A stretch of 5,045 bases of DNA from the NCBI GenBank assembly GCA_020439725.1, contig JAGQSE010000373.1, forward strand, positions 1-5,045, given 5' to 3'. This DNA comes from Acidobacteriota bacterium. GTDB taxonomy: Bacteria; Acidobacteriota; Thermoanaerobaculia; Multivoradales; JAHZIX01. A program made the translations under genes and the position numbers. Of this stretch, positions 1 to 5,045 are shown piece after piece (the first letter of the stretch is position 1; each line of letters begins with the position of its first letter). The notes beneath the pieces were generated by a model. That model was not told the DNA's origin, searched no databases, and was given only the letters and a program-made list of their open reading frames with translations.

Positions 1-993
1 GCCTGGTTCAAGCTCACTCACCGCGACATGGGCCCGGTCTCCCGCTACCGCGGCGCCCTGGTCCCGGACGAGACGCTGATCTGGCAGGACCCGGTGCCGC
101 CGGTCGATCACGCGCTGGTCGACGCCGGCGACATCCAGGAGCTCAAGGCCAAGATCCTCGGCTCGGGTCTCTCGTCCTCGGACCTCGTGTGGGCCGCCTG
201 GGCGTCCGCGGCGACCTTCCGCAACTCGGACAAGCGGGGAGGCGCCAACGGCGCCCGGATCCGCCTCGAGCCGCAGCGTAGCTGGAAGGTCAACGAGCCC
301 AAGCGTCTGGGCAAGATCCTCGACAAGCTCGAGGAGATCCAGGCGGACTTCAACGGCGCCCAGGGCGGCGGCAAGCAGGTCTCCCTCGCCGACCTCATCG
401 TCCTCGGGGGCTGTGCGGCGGTGGAACAGGCGGCCAAGGCGGGCGGTCATGACATCGAGGTGCCGTTCACCCCCGGTCGCACCGACGCCACCGCCGAGCA
501 GACCGACGCGGAGTCCTTCGAGCCCCTCGAGCCCGAAGCCGACGGCTTCCGCAACTTCCTCAAGGCCGACTTCTCGGTGCCCAGCGAGCGGTTGCTCGTC
601 GACCGCGCCCAGCTCCTGGCGTTGAGCGCTCCGGAGATGGCGGTCCTGGTGGCCGGGTTGCGCGTGCTCGGTGCCAACAGCGGCGGCTCCCGCCACGGGG
701 TCTTCACCGATCGCCCCGGAACGCTGAGCAACGACTTCTTCGTCAACCTCCTCGACATGGATACCGAGTGGCACGCCATGTCCGATGCCGAGCAGGTGTT
801 CGAGGGGCGGGACCGCGAGAGCGGTGCGGTGAAGTGGACCGCGACCCGCGCCGACCTGATCTTCGGCTCGAACTCCGAGCTCCGGGCGATCTCCGAGGTC
901 TACGGCGCCGATGACGCCCAGGGGACCTTCGTCGCCGACTTCGTCGCGGCCTGGAACAAGGTGATGATGGCGGATCGCTTCGACGTCGCCTGA
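1..993 (+). CDS. katG: Catalase-peroxidase KatG, C-terminal part (5' end outside window)
   Basis: This is the last 330 residues of a bifunctional heme catalase-peroxidase, which breaks down hydrogen peroxide. The reading frame is open from base 1 (AWFKLTHRDMGP...), so the ATG at 28 is internal and not the start. Full KatG proteins are about 720-740 residues, so roughly the first 410 residues, with the heme-binding half and the Met-Tyr-Trp adduct residues, lie to the left. The fragment holds the family blocks in order: HRDMGP, WQDPVP, SDKRGGANG, LGGCAAVE, VPFTPGRTDA, EADGFRN, LSAPEM, GLRVLGAN, NDFFVNLLDM, FGSNSELRA, EVYGADDAQ and a C-terminal DRFDVA. The Arg of HRDM (codon 22-24) matches the mobile 'switch' arginine (Arg418 in M. 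tuberculosis KatG) that touches the adduct tyrosine and supports catalase activity. The C-terminal domain binds no heme but is needed for a correct active site. I see no frameshift, and the gene ends in TGA followed by a terminator. Confidence 0.97.
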   Translation, partial: AWFKLTHRDMGPVSRYRGALVPDETLIWQDPVPPVDHALVDAGDIQELKAKILGSGLSSSDLVWAAWASAATFRNSDKRGGANGARIRLEPQRSWKVNEPKRLGKILDKLEEIQADFNGAQGGGKQVSLADLIVLGGCAAVEQAAKAGGHDIEVPFTPGRTDATAEQTDAESFEPLEPEADGFRNFLKADFSVPSERLLVDRAQLLALSAPEMAVLVAGLRVLGANSGGSRHGVFTDRPGTLSNDFFVNLLDMDTEWHAMSDAEQVFEGRDRESGAVKWTATRADLIFGSNSELRAISEVYGADDAQGTFVADFVAAWNKVMMADRFDVA

Positions 994-1018
994 TCCACCA
1001 GGACAGAGACTCGAGAGG

Positions 1019-1056
1019 GCGCGGCCGGGGATCTCTCCTCGGCCGCGCTTTCTTTT
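1019..1056 (+). terminator. Rho-independent terminator of katG
   Basis: A perfect 9-bp GC stem (GCGCGGCCG at 1019-1027 with CGGCCGCGC at 1040-1048) extends inward by G-U, G-C and G-C pairs, leaving a 6-base loop ATCTCT at 1031-1036. The tract TTTCTTTT follows at 1049-1056. It begins 25 bases after the katG stop. There is no A-run on the left side, so it should not work for the converging minus-strand genes. The rest of the gap (1057-1155) holds only short weak inverted repeats and no gene that I can see. Confidence 0.9.
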
Positions 1057-1155
1057 GGCTCGCGGGGTCGCCGGAACGGAACCGACGGACCCGGTTGGAC
1101 CAGCTTTGGAGAGGCGCTTTGGGGAAGCGGGAGTGGCCTTCCGGACCGCCGGATC

Positions 1156-2316
1156 TCAGGGCGCCGGCGCGGGCACCGCCTTTGGCACGAGCTGGCGCAC
1201 CAGATGGGTACTCCCGTCGTCGACCTCGAGGATGCTGACCGACTTGCGCGGAATTCGCTCGCCGGCCGGGAACGACAGGCTGCCGGTGACACCGACGAAA
1301 TCGGAGATCCTCGCCAGCGCCCCGAGCACCGCCGCCGGATCGTCGCTGCCGGCGTCGCCGATCGCACGCAGCAGGAGGTTCACCGTGTCGTAGCCGAGGG
1401 CCGCGAAGGCGTCCGGGAGCTGACCGTCGTTGGCGCCCTCGTAGGCTCGAACGAAGGCCTGAACCGCCGGGTCGGTGCTCCCCCTGCTGATGGCGGCATG
1501 GGTCGTGAAATAGACGGCCTCGGCTTCCGGATAGGCCTGCCAGGCGGCAGGCTCGTCGAAAGAATCACCGCCGAGGACGGGCGCCGCGACGCTGTGCGCC
1601 CGCAAAGCCCGCGTCAGCGAGACCGCGTCCTCGGGGCCCGACGCCAGGTAGTAGAGATCCGCCATCGGCAACCCTTCGAGGGCCGGTTCCGGGTTGGAAC
1701 GGTCGTAGGGCCGTGACAGGACGATCTCGCCGCCCAGCTCGCCGAAGCGCTCTTCGAAGTAGCGGTGCAACAGCTGCGTGTAAGTCATCGCGCCGTCGTA
1801 GAGCACGACGACTTGCCGCGAGCCCAGCTCGCCATAGGCCCACTCGGCACCGGCTGCCGCCTGGACGTTGTCGCCGAAGCAGGCGAGGAAGAGAAACCCG
1901 GGGACTTCCGCCGGTAGCTCCGGCGAGGTCGCCCCGGAGGTGACGAAGACGCGCCCCGCGGCCGCCGCCACCGGAGCCGCGGCGAGGACCATGTCGGTGT
2001 CGGACAACCCGAAGACCGCGGCGGTTCGCGGACGCTCCGCGAGGAGCTCTGTCGTACGCTTGCGGATCACCTCGGGCGAGGTCTCGCCATCGACCAGCAC
2101 CAGCTCTACCGGCCGCCCGAGGAGGCCCCCCGCGCGGTTCGCCTCGTCTACCGCCAGCTGGGCGCCCCGGGACGACGGCCCGTCGAGCGATGCCTGGTCG
2201 CCGCTCAGGTTGTAGACCGCCCCGAGCACCACCGGCTCCGGGTCCCGGCAGGACAGGCCGCCGGCGGTGACGAGGCAGACGGCGAGAAGAGCGACGCGGG
2301 ATCGGGGGAAGTTCAT
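1156..2316 (-). CDS. Substrate-binding lipoprotein, branched-chain amino acid (LivJ / Peripla_BP_6) family
   Basis: A 386-residue type I periplasmic binding protein, probably anchored to the membrane by lipid. The N-terminus has Arg5 and Arg7, a hydrophobic stretch (8-20) and G-L-S-Cys23; this fits the general lipoprotein pattern, although Gly at -3 is not the usual Leu. Family marks are: VLGAVYNLSGDQASLDGPSSRGAQLAVDEANRAGGLLG in two lobes' worth of N-terminal fold (about 30-67); VFVTSGATSPEL (123-133), matching the loop that in LivJ-type proteins binds the ligand's amino and carboxyl groups; ALGYDTVNLLLRAI (306-319); and FVGVTGSLSFPAGERIPRKSVSILEV (340-365). Ligand identity cannot be read from sequence; amino acids, amides or urea are all possible. 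No permease or ATPase gene lies in the window, so it may be an orphan receptor or serve a transporter elsewhere. The ATG at 2314-2316 is chosen because it begins the signal peptide; no clear Shine-Dalgarno sequence precedes it. It follows the pseudo-subtilase gene by 82 bp on the same strand. Confidence 0.9.
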   Translation of the reverse strand: MNFPRSRVALLAVCLVTAGGLSCRDPEPVVLGAVYNLSGDQASLDGPSSRGAQLAVDEANRAGGLLGRPVELVLVDGETSPEVIRKRTTELLAERPRTAAVFGLSDTDMVLAAAPVAAAAGRVFVTSGATSPELPAEVPGFLFLACFGDNVQAAAGAEWAYGELGSRQVVVLYDGAMTYTQLLHRYFEERFGELGGEIVLSRPYDRSNPEPALEGLPMADLYYLASGPEDAVSLTRALRAHSVAAPVLGGDSFDEPAAWQAYPEAEAVYFTTHAAISRGSTDPAVQAFVRAYEGANDGQLPDAFAALGYDTVNLLLRAIGDAGSDDPAAVLGALARISDFVGVTGSLSFPAGERIPRKSVSILEVDDGSTHLVRQLVPKAVPAPAP

Positions 2317-2398
2317 GACGCCAGTCTAGTGCGACTTCGGCCCCCCGGCCGCCTGCCCCATCTCGATCAAGACAGGACGACGGTTCGTGGAGCGCCGG
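2317..2398. other. Intergenic gap between pseudo-subtilase and binding-protein genes
   Basis: An 82-bp gap between two minus-strand genes. It contains one short GC hairpin (CGGCC at 2338-2342 with GGCCG at 2347-2351, 4-base loop) without a following T-run in either direction. I find neither a convincing sigma-70 promoter nor a terminator, so it is undecided whether the binding-protein gene is the last gene of the upstream operon or has its own promoter. Confidence 0.5.
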
Positions 2399-4012
2399 TC
2401 AAGGTCCAGTTCCCGGGGGACCGATCTGCAAGGGAGTCGAATGCCAGAACGGGACGCCGTCGTAGGACAGGACGAAGAGCATCGCCATGGACTCGCCGGA
2501 GGCTTCGATCGCTTCGAGGTCCACCCCGTCGATGGCGATGGCGCCCTGGGCCCCCGCGCCGAGGGCCGCGAGCAAGGCGGCATCGTCGCCGCCCTCGAGG
2601 TGGTAGACCGTGTCGCCGACCCTCAAGGCGAGCTCCTCCAGGTCGTAGTAGGTGCCGATGGAACCCGAACCCGAGAGATCGATGACCAGGGGTCCGGGGT
2701 CGTCGCCCGGGGGGTCGCCGCCCGGGGGCTCATCGGGCCGGCCGCCTCCGGGGCCCTGGGAGCGCACGCCGGCGCAGGGCACGCAGGGGAAGACATCGGG
2801 CAACGGGGGCCACTCGTCGACCAACGACGCGATGATGCCGGGAAGAGTTTGTTGCGGCAGAACGAGCTCGTCGGCGGTGAGGACCAACACGGTCTCCGGA
2901 GTGGGCGGTGGCTCGCTGGGAGCCGCCGGCACCAGGCCCAGGGCCCGTCGGATCATCAGGTCGGCATCGCTGAAGTGGGAGCCCGGGAGGGGCGCGCCGT
3001 CGAGGGCCAGCGAGAAGCCTTCGATGCCGGGCCAGGGTGCCCAGGCGGCAGCCAGCGGGAAGGGTACCGGCGGCTGCCAGTCTCCCCGAGCGAGGGTGCC
3101 GCCGAGGACCCCGGCGAAGAGCGCCGTGGCCATCGGCGATCCCGCTGGAGTGGGCCTCAGCCCGTCCGCCCGCTCGAGGTCGAGGAGGACCCCGATCCCG
3201 GGCATGAGGGCGGTGGTGGCCTGGGGTGACTCCCAGGACGGCAGCGCTCCCCAACCGCCGAGGTACCGGCCGGGGTCGAGGCTCGCCACCGCCAACGCAC
3301 TGGGTGCCGCCGCAGGGAAGGTCAGGGCCCGGTGGTCTCCGGCAGCCGCCAGCGTCACCGTGCCGTGGGCGGTGGCGAGGTGGGCCAGCACGCGCTCGAT
3401 CTGACAGGCGAGCCCGGCCTCGTCGTTGGAGCACTCGAGGGGAGCCTCGAGATGGCGGCCAAAAGGCACGACGACCGCCACCGGTGGCTCGTCGAGCCCG
3501 GCGTCGAGGGACTCCGTCAGGTCGCACAGCACCGCCAGGAGATGGACGTCGCTGGGCAGCCCGATGCGATCGGGCATCCGGTCGTGGGCCGCCACCAGGT
3601 CGAGGAGCTCGACGTCGACCAGGCCCCCGGAGCTCTGGAGGATCGTGAAGCCCACCTCCTTGCTACGGCGTCCCCGAACGTCGGCGACCGCCACCCACGG
3701 GCCGCCGTCTCGGGCAAAGCAGGTACCGGGGGCACCGATGTTGGAGCGGGCGTAGAAGGCGGCCATCTCGGTGCCGGAGACTTCGGCGGCACACTCGACG
3801 GCGGGAAGCTCGCCCGTGGTCGCGAGGTAGTAGCGCCCCACGGCACCGCAGGCCTGGACCAACACCGCCCCACCGGGATCCGGGGCGGCACACTCGGCAC
3901 CGGTCCGCAGCCAGTGCACTTGTGCCGCCGGTGCCGGCGTCGCCAAGAGCAGAGAGCCGAGGGTCGAGAAGAGCCAAAAGAACAGCGCGCGACGGACCGA
4001 GATCGCCTTCAT
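2399..4012 (-). CDS. Secreted subtilisin-like (S8 family) protein with degenerate active site, probable pseudo-protease
   Basis: A 537-residue exported protein. A signal peptide covers about residues 1-30 (KAISVRR, hydrophobic core 9-24, cleavage probably at APA-A or AA-Q). Residues about 105-305 follow the order of subtilase strands: VAVADV (107-112, where subtilases have the catalytic-Asp VAVIDTG); DVHLLAVL (155-162); PPVAVVVPFG (177-185); GTVTLAAAGD (217-226, usually AAGN); FPAAAPSALAVASLD (232-246, usually yPAsypnviaVgAtd); and PAGSPMATALFAGVLG (289-304, usually GTSMAxPhvAG). Pro293 sits where the nucleophilic Ser should be, Asp226 replaces the oxyanion Asn, and no GHGT-type His motif is present, so proteolysis is not expected. 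Nine Cys, including a CVPC at 410-413, suggest disulfides. A Pro/Gly/Asp linker (about 421-441) leads to a C-terminal domain (442-537) that I do not recognise. The start at 4012 overlaps the upstream stop (ATGA) and has an SD sequence; the frame stays open further upstream, but that extension would run inside the previous gene and bury the signal peptide. The role is unknown; it may be a sensor or binding partner in the same cassette. Confidence 0.8.
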   Translation of the reverse strand: MKAISVRRALFFWLFSTLGSLLLATPAPAAQVHWLRTGAECAAPDPGGAVLVQACGAVGRYYLATTGELPAVECAAEVSGTEMAAFYARSNIGAPGTCFARDGGPWVAVADVRGRRSKEVGFTILQSSGGLVDVELLDLVAAHDRMPDRIGLPSDVHLLAVLCDLTESLDAGLDEPPVAVVVPFGRHLEAPLECSNDEAGLACQIERVLAHLATAHGTVTLAAAGDHRALTFPAAAPSALAVASLDPGRYLGGWGALPSWESPQATTALMPGIGVLLDLERADGLRPTPAGSPMATALFAGVLGGTLARGDWQPPVPFPLAAAWAPWPGIEGFSLALDGAPLPGSHFSDADLMIRRALGLVPAAPSEPPPTPETVLVLTADELVLPQQTLPGIIASLVDEWPPLPDVFPCVPCAGVRSQGPGGGRPDEPPGGDPPGDDPGPLVIDLSGSGSIGTYYDLEELALRVGDTVYHLEGGDDAALLAALGAGAQGAIAIDGVDLEAIEASGESMAMLFVLSYDGVPFWHSTPLQIGPPGTGP

Positions 4013-4860
4013 GGCGGGGATCCTCCAGGAGGTGTGATGACGTCGGGGGCCTCGGGCAAGAGGCGGATCGAGAGCGTGTGGACGCGGCGCCGGCCGCCCT
4101 GCGCCAGCCGTGCCGCCGGCAGCTCGCCGGCGGGCAGGGCGAGGCTCGCTGGCAGATCGCCGCCGCGAGCTTCGACGGCGTAGAGATGGTGCACCCCGGG
4201 AGTCGTTCCGAAGAGCGTCCGGGCCTCGGCGGCAAGGATCAGGGTCGAGCCCTCCGCCCGCCCCGGCAGCAGCGACCGGTCCACGAGCTCGAGGCGCGAT
4301 CCCCGGAGCCGGTAGACGGCGATGGCCGCCGCCGGAGCGCTGCTCGCCACCGACCGGAGGGTCAGACGCACGACCGTGTCCGGGTAGGCTTCGACGGCGG
4401 TTTCCCGGGGTCCGTCCAGATCGCGGGTGACCGACAGCCCTCGCACCTCGACGGTGTACTCGAAATCCGGCGGCAGGGGTCCCGGCAGCCGCCACAACGC
4501 GAAAGCCGCTGCGATCAGGACCGAGGCGGCGGCGGCCAGCCAGAGCCGCGTCGGCCTGCGGCGTCTCGGCCTGGCGACCGCCTCGAGGACCCGCTGACGC
4601 AGCGCCGCCGGTGGAGCCGCCGCCACCCCCGCCCGTTCGGTCAGCCGCCGCCGGAGCCCCGGCTCCCGGCTCAGCCGGGCAGTGAGGAGACGGCGTTCCT
4701 CGTCGCCGAGGCTCCCGGTGCGATAGGCGTCGAGCAGGCGGTCGGTCTCTTCGTCCCGAACCGTCTCGACGACACGACCCGTGGCCGGGTCCGTCAGCGC
4801 CAGCTCGCACAGAATGGGGTCGAGGTCGTCGGGGCGATCGTCCTGGGGTCTTCGGCTCAT
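4009..4860 (-). CDS. Single-pass membrane protein, anti-sigma-factor-like, without zinc motif
   Basis: A 283-residue protein with three parts. Residues 1-103 are charged and predicted cytosolic; DRLLDAYRTGSLGDEERRLL followed by a helix ending in SREPGLRRRL (about 40-73) has the spacing of the N-terminal helices of ECF anti-sigma factors (dpLLsaYlDGELspeEr...). The HxxxCxxC motif of zinc anti-sigma (ZAS) proteins is missing; the only Cys is residue 18. A basic patch RPRRRRPTR (97-105) precedes one membrane helix (about 106-125, LWLAAAASVLIAAAFALW), giving N-in/C-out topology. Residues 128-283 form a beta-rich-looking outside domain (FEYTVEVRGLSVTRD..., HHLYAVEARGG) ending in a Pro/Gly tail. 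The start ATG overlaps the stop of the upstream gene (ATGA) and is preceded by GGGAGG; its own stop overlaps the start of the pseudo-subtilase in the same way. The anti-sigma reading is an inference from architecture; a generic membrane sensor or a scaffold for its two neighbours is equally possible. Confidence 0.72.
   Translation of the reverse strand: MSRRPQDDRPDDLDPILCELALTDPATGRVVETVRDEETDRLLDAYRTGSLGDEERRLLTARLSREPGLRRRLTERAGVAAAPPAALRQRVLEAVARPRRRRPTRLWLAAAASVLIAAAFALWRLPGPLPPDFEYTVEVRGLSVTRDLDGPRETAVEAYPDTVVRLTLRSVASSAPAAAIAVYRLRGSRLELVDRSLLPGRAEGSTLILAAEARTLFGTTPGVHHLYAVEARGGDLPASLALPAGELPAARLAQGGRRRVHTLSIRLLPEAPDVITPPGGSPP
4021..4026 (-). promoter_or_regulatory. Ribosome binding site of the pseudo-subtilase gene
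   Basis: GGAGGA on the minus strand, 8 bases before the ATG at 4012, inside the 3' end of the preceding gene. Together with the signal peptide it fixes the start at 4012 in preference to the longer open frame that runs back to 4810. The site is one arm of the short inverted repeat CCTCC-T-GGAGG (4022-4032). Confidence 0.75.
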
Positions 4861-5045
4861 CTCAGCCCTCCCATCGACCAGGAGTGGCCTCGTACCGGTT
4901 TTCGGAACCGCGAAGCCAACGAAACATCGTCCTCCCCCGCTCCATGCAGCAGGAGGAGCGCCGCCCAGGCGGCGGCCGGATACCTTTCCCGGAGACTCGC
5001 GAGCGCCGCGCGATGCGCCGCGGCGACGTCGTCGCCGGCAGCGAG
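4857..5045 (-). CDS. C-terminal 62 residues of a probable CHAT-domain protein (5' end outside window)
   Basis: An open frame enters from the right edge with no start in the window and ends in TGA at 4859-4857, overlapping the next ATG by ATGA. The sequence begins LAAGDDVAAAHRAALASLRERYP, then AAAWAALLLLHGAGEDD, then a basic tail ending SMGGLR. An amphipathic helix with A-x-x-x-A-L-x-x-L-R-E-R-Y/H-P followed by W-A-A-hydrophobic-x-L-x-G is the typical end of CHAT (caspase-like, HetF-associated) domains, where the last strand reads roughly PxxWAAFVLhG. CHAT domains are clan CD peptidase relatives that often sit on TPR or WD40 proteins; the catalytic His/Cys would lie upstream outside the window, so activity cannot be judged. 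About 27 residues follow the WAALLLLHG strand, more than the usual very short tail. The identification rests on a short piece and could be wrong; the gene itself, judged by coupling, the SD sequence inside it and the open frame, is well supported. Confidence 0.55.
   Translation of the reverse strand, partial: LAAGDDVAAAHRAALASLRERYPAAAWAALLLLHGAGEDDVSLASRFRKPVRGHSWSMGGLR
4867..4872 (-). promoter_or_regulatory. Ribosome binding site of the anti-sigma-like gene
   Basis: GGGAGG on the minus strand, 6 bases before the ATG at 4860, within the last codons of the upstream gene. It supports ATG 4860 as the true start and translation by re-initiation at the ATGA overlap. Confidence 0.75.

Noticed and set aside
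108..779. Frames on the minus strand (108-437, 447-779) and in another plus frame (413-625) within katG.
   Set aside because: They overlap an unmistakable katG coding region and are explained by GC bias at codon positions.
1115..1129. Small hairpin CGCTT/AAGCG as a possible terminator for the minus-strand operon.
   Set aside because: The stem is only 5 bp and has no T-run after it on the minus strand.
1055..1716. Plus-strand frames 1055-1393 and 1204-1716 opposite the binding-protein gene.
   Set aside because: They lie antisense to the conserved LivJ-type coding sequence; their products show no family marks.
2317..2335. TAGACT just upstream of the binding-protein start as a -10 promoter element.
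   Set aside because: There is no matching -35 element at 16-18 bp; the region there is G-rich.
2338..2351. Hairpin CGGCC/GGCCG between the pseudo-subtilase and binding-protein genes as a terminator.
   Set aside because: The stem is short and no T-run follows on the minus strand; it is likely chance in GC-rich DNA.
2690..2752. Possible tandem repeat or CRISPR-like pattern in the C/G-rich stretch.
   Set aside because: Only two imperfect copies are seen, and they encode the Pro/Gly/Asp linker in frame; there is no spacer-repeat structure.
2387..4183. Long plus-strand frames (2387-3229, 2652-3404, 3332-4183) opposite the pseudo-subtilase gene.
   Set aside because: They are low-complexity, Arg/Gly-rich products typical of antisense frames in GC-rich DNA, with no recognisable domain, and they overlap a well-supported gene.
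2399..4810. A single 803-residue minus-strand reading frame covering both the anti-sigma-like and pseudo-subtilase regions.
   Set aside because: The part before 4012 is Arg/Gly/Ala-rich shadow sequence out of frame with the 283-residue gene. The Met at 4012 begins a good signal peptide and has an SD sequence and an ATGA overlap.

Overview
The window is a GC-rich stretch (about 70% by eye, with strong G/C third-position bias) from a bacterium. The closest impression is a GC-rich, Gram-negative-type environmental lineage such as Acidobacteriota/Thermoanaerobaculia or Myxococcota. This rests only on base composition, the periplasmic-binding lipoprotein and a signalling-type gene set, so it is an inference and not a classification.

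Layout. Positions 1-993 (+) hold the last 330 codons of a catalase-peroxidase gene (katG), closed by a clear rho-independent terminator at 1019-1056. Everything to the right is on the minus strand and converges on katG. Read in transcription order from the right edge: (i) the last 62 codons of a gene that looks like the C-terminus of a CHAT-domain protein (5045-4857); (ii) a 283-residue single-pass membrane protein resembling an anti-sigma factor but without a zinc-binding motif (4860-4009); (iii) a 537-residue secreted protein with a recognisable but degenerate subtilisin-like (S8) domain that has lost its catalytic serine (4012-2399); (iv) after an 82-bp gap, a 386-residue substrate-binding lipoprotein of the branched-chain amino acid (LivJ/Peripla_BP_6) family (2316-1156). 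No transport partner for (iv) is visible.

How the genes fit together. Genes (i), (ii) and (iii) are joined by two ATGA stop/start overlaps, and each downstream start has a good Shine-Dalgarno sequence, so they are almost certainly one translationally coupled operon. The pieces are a putative CHAT (caspase-like) protein in the cytoplasm, a membrane protein with an N-terminal cytosolic anti-sigma-like helix region and a C-terminal outside domain, and a secreted pseudo-protease. They suggest a trans-envelope signalling cassette, possibly with a sigma factor further upstream outside the window. This is the most interesting part of the window. katG is an ordinary housekeeping or stress gene that is a neighbour by convergence only.
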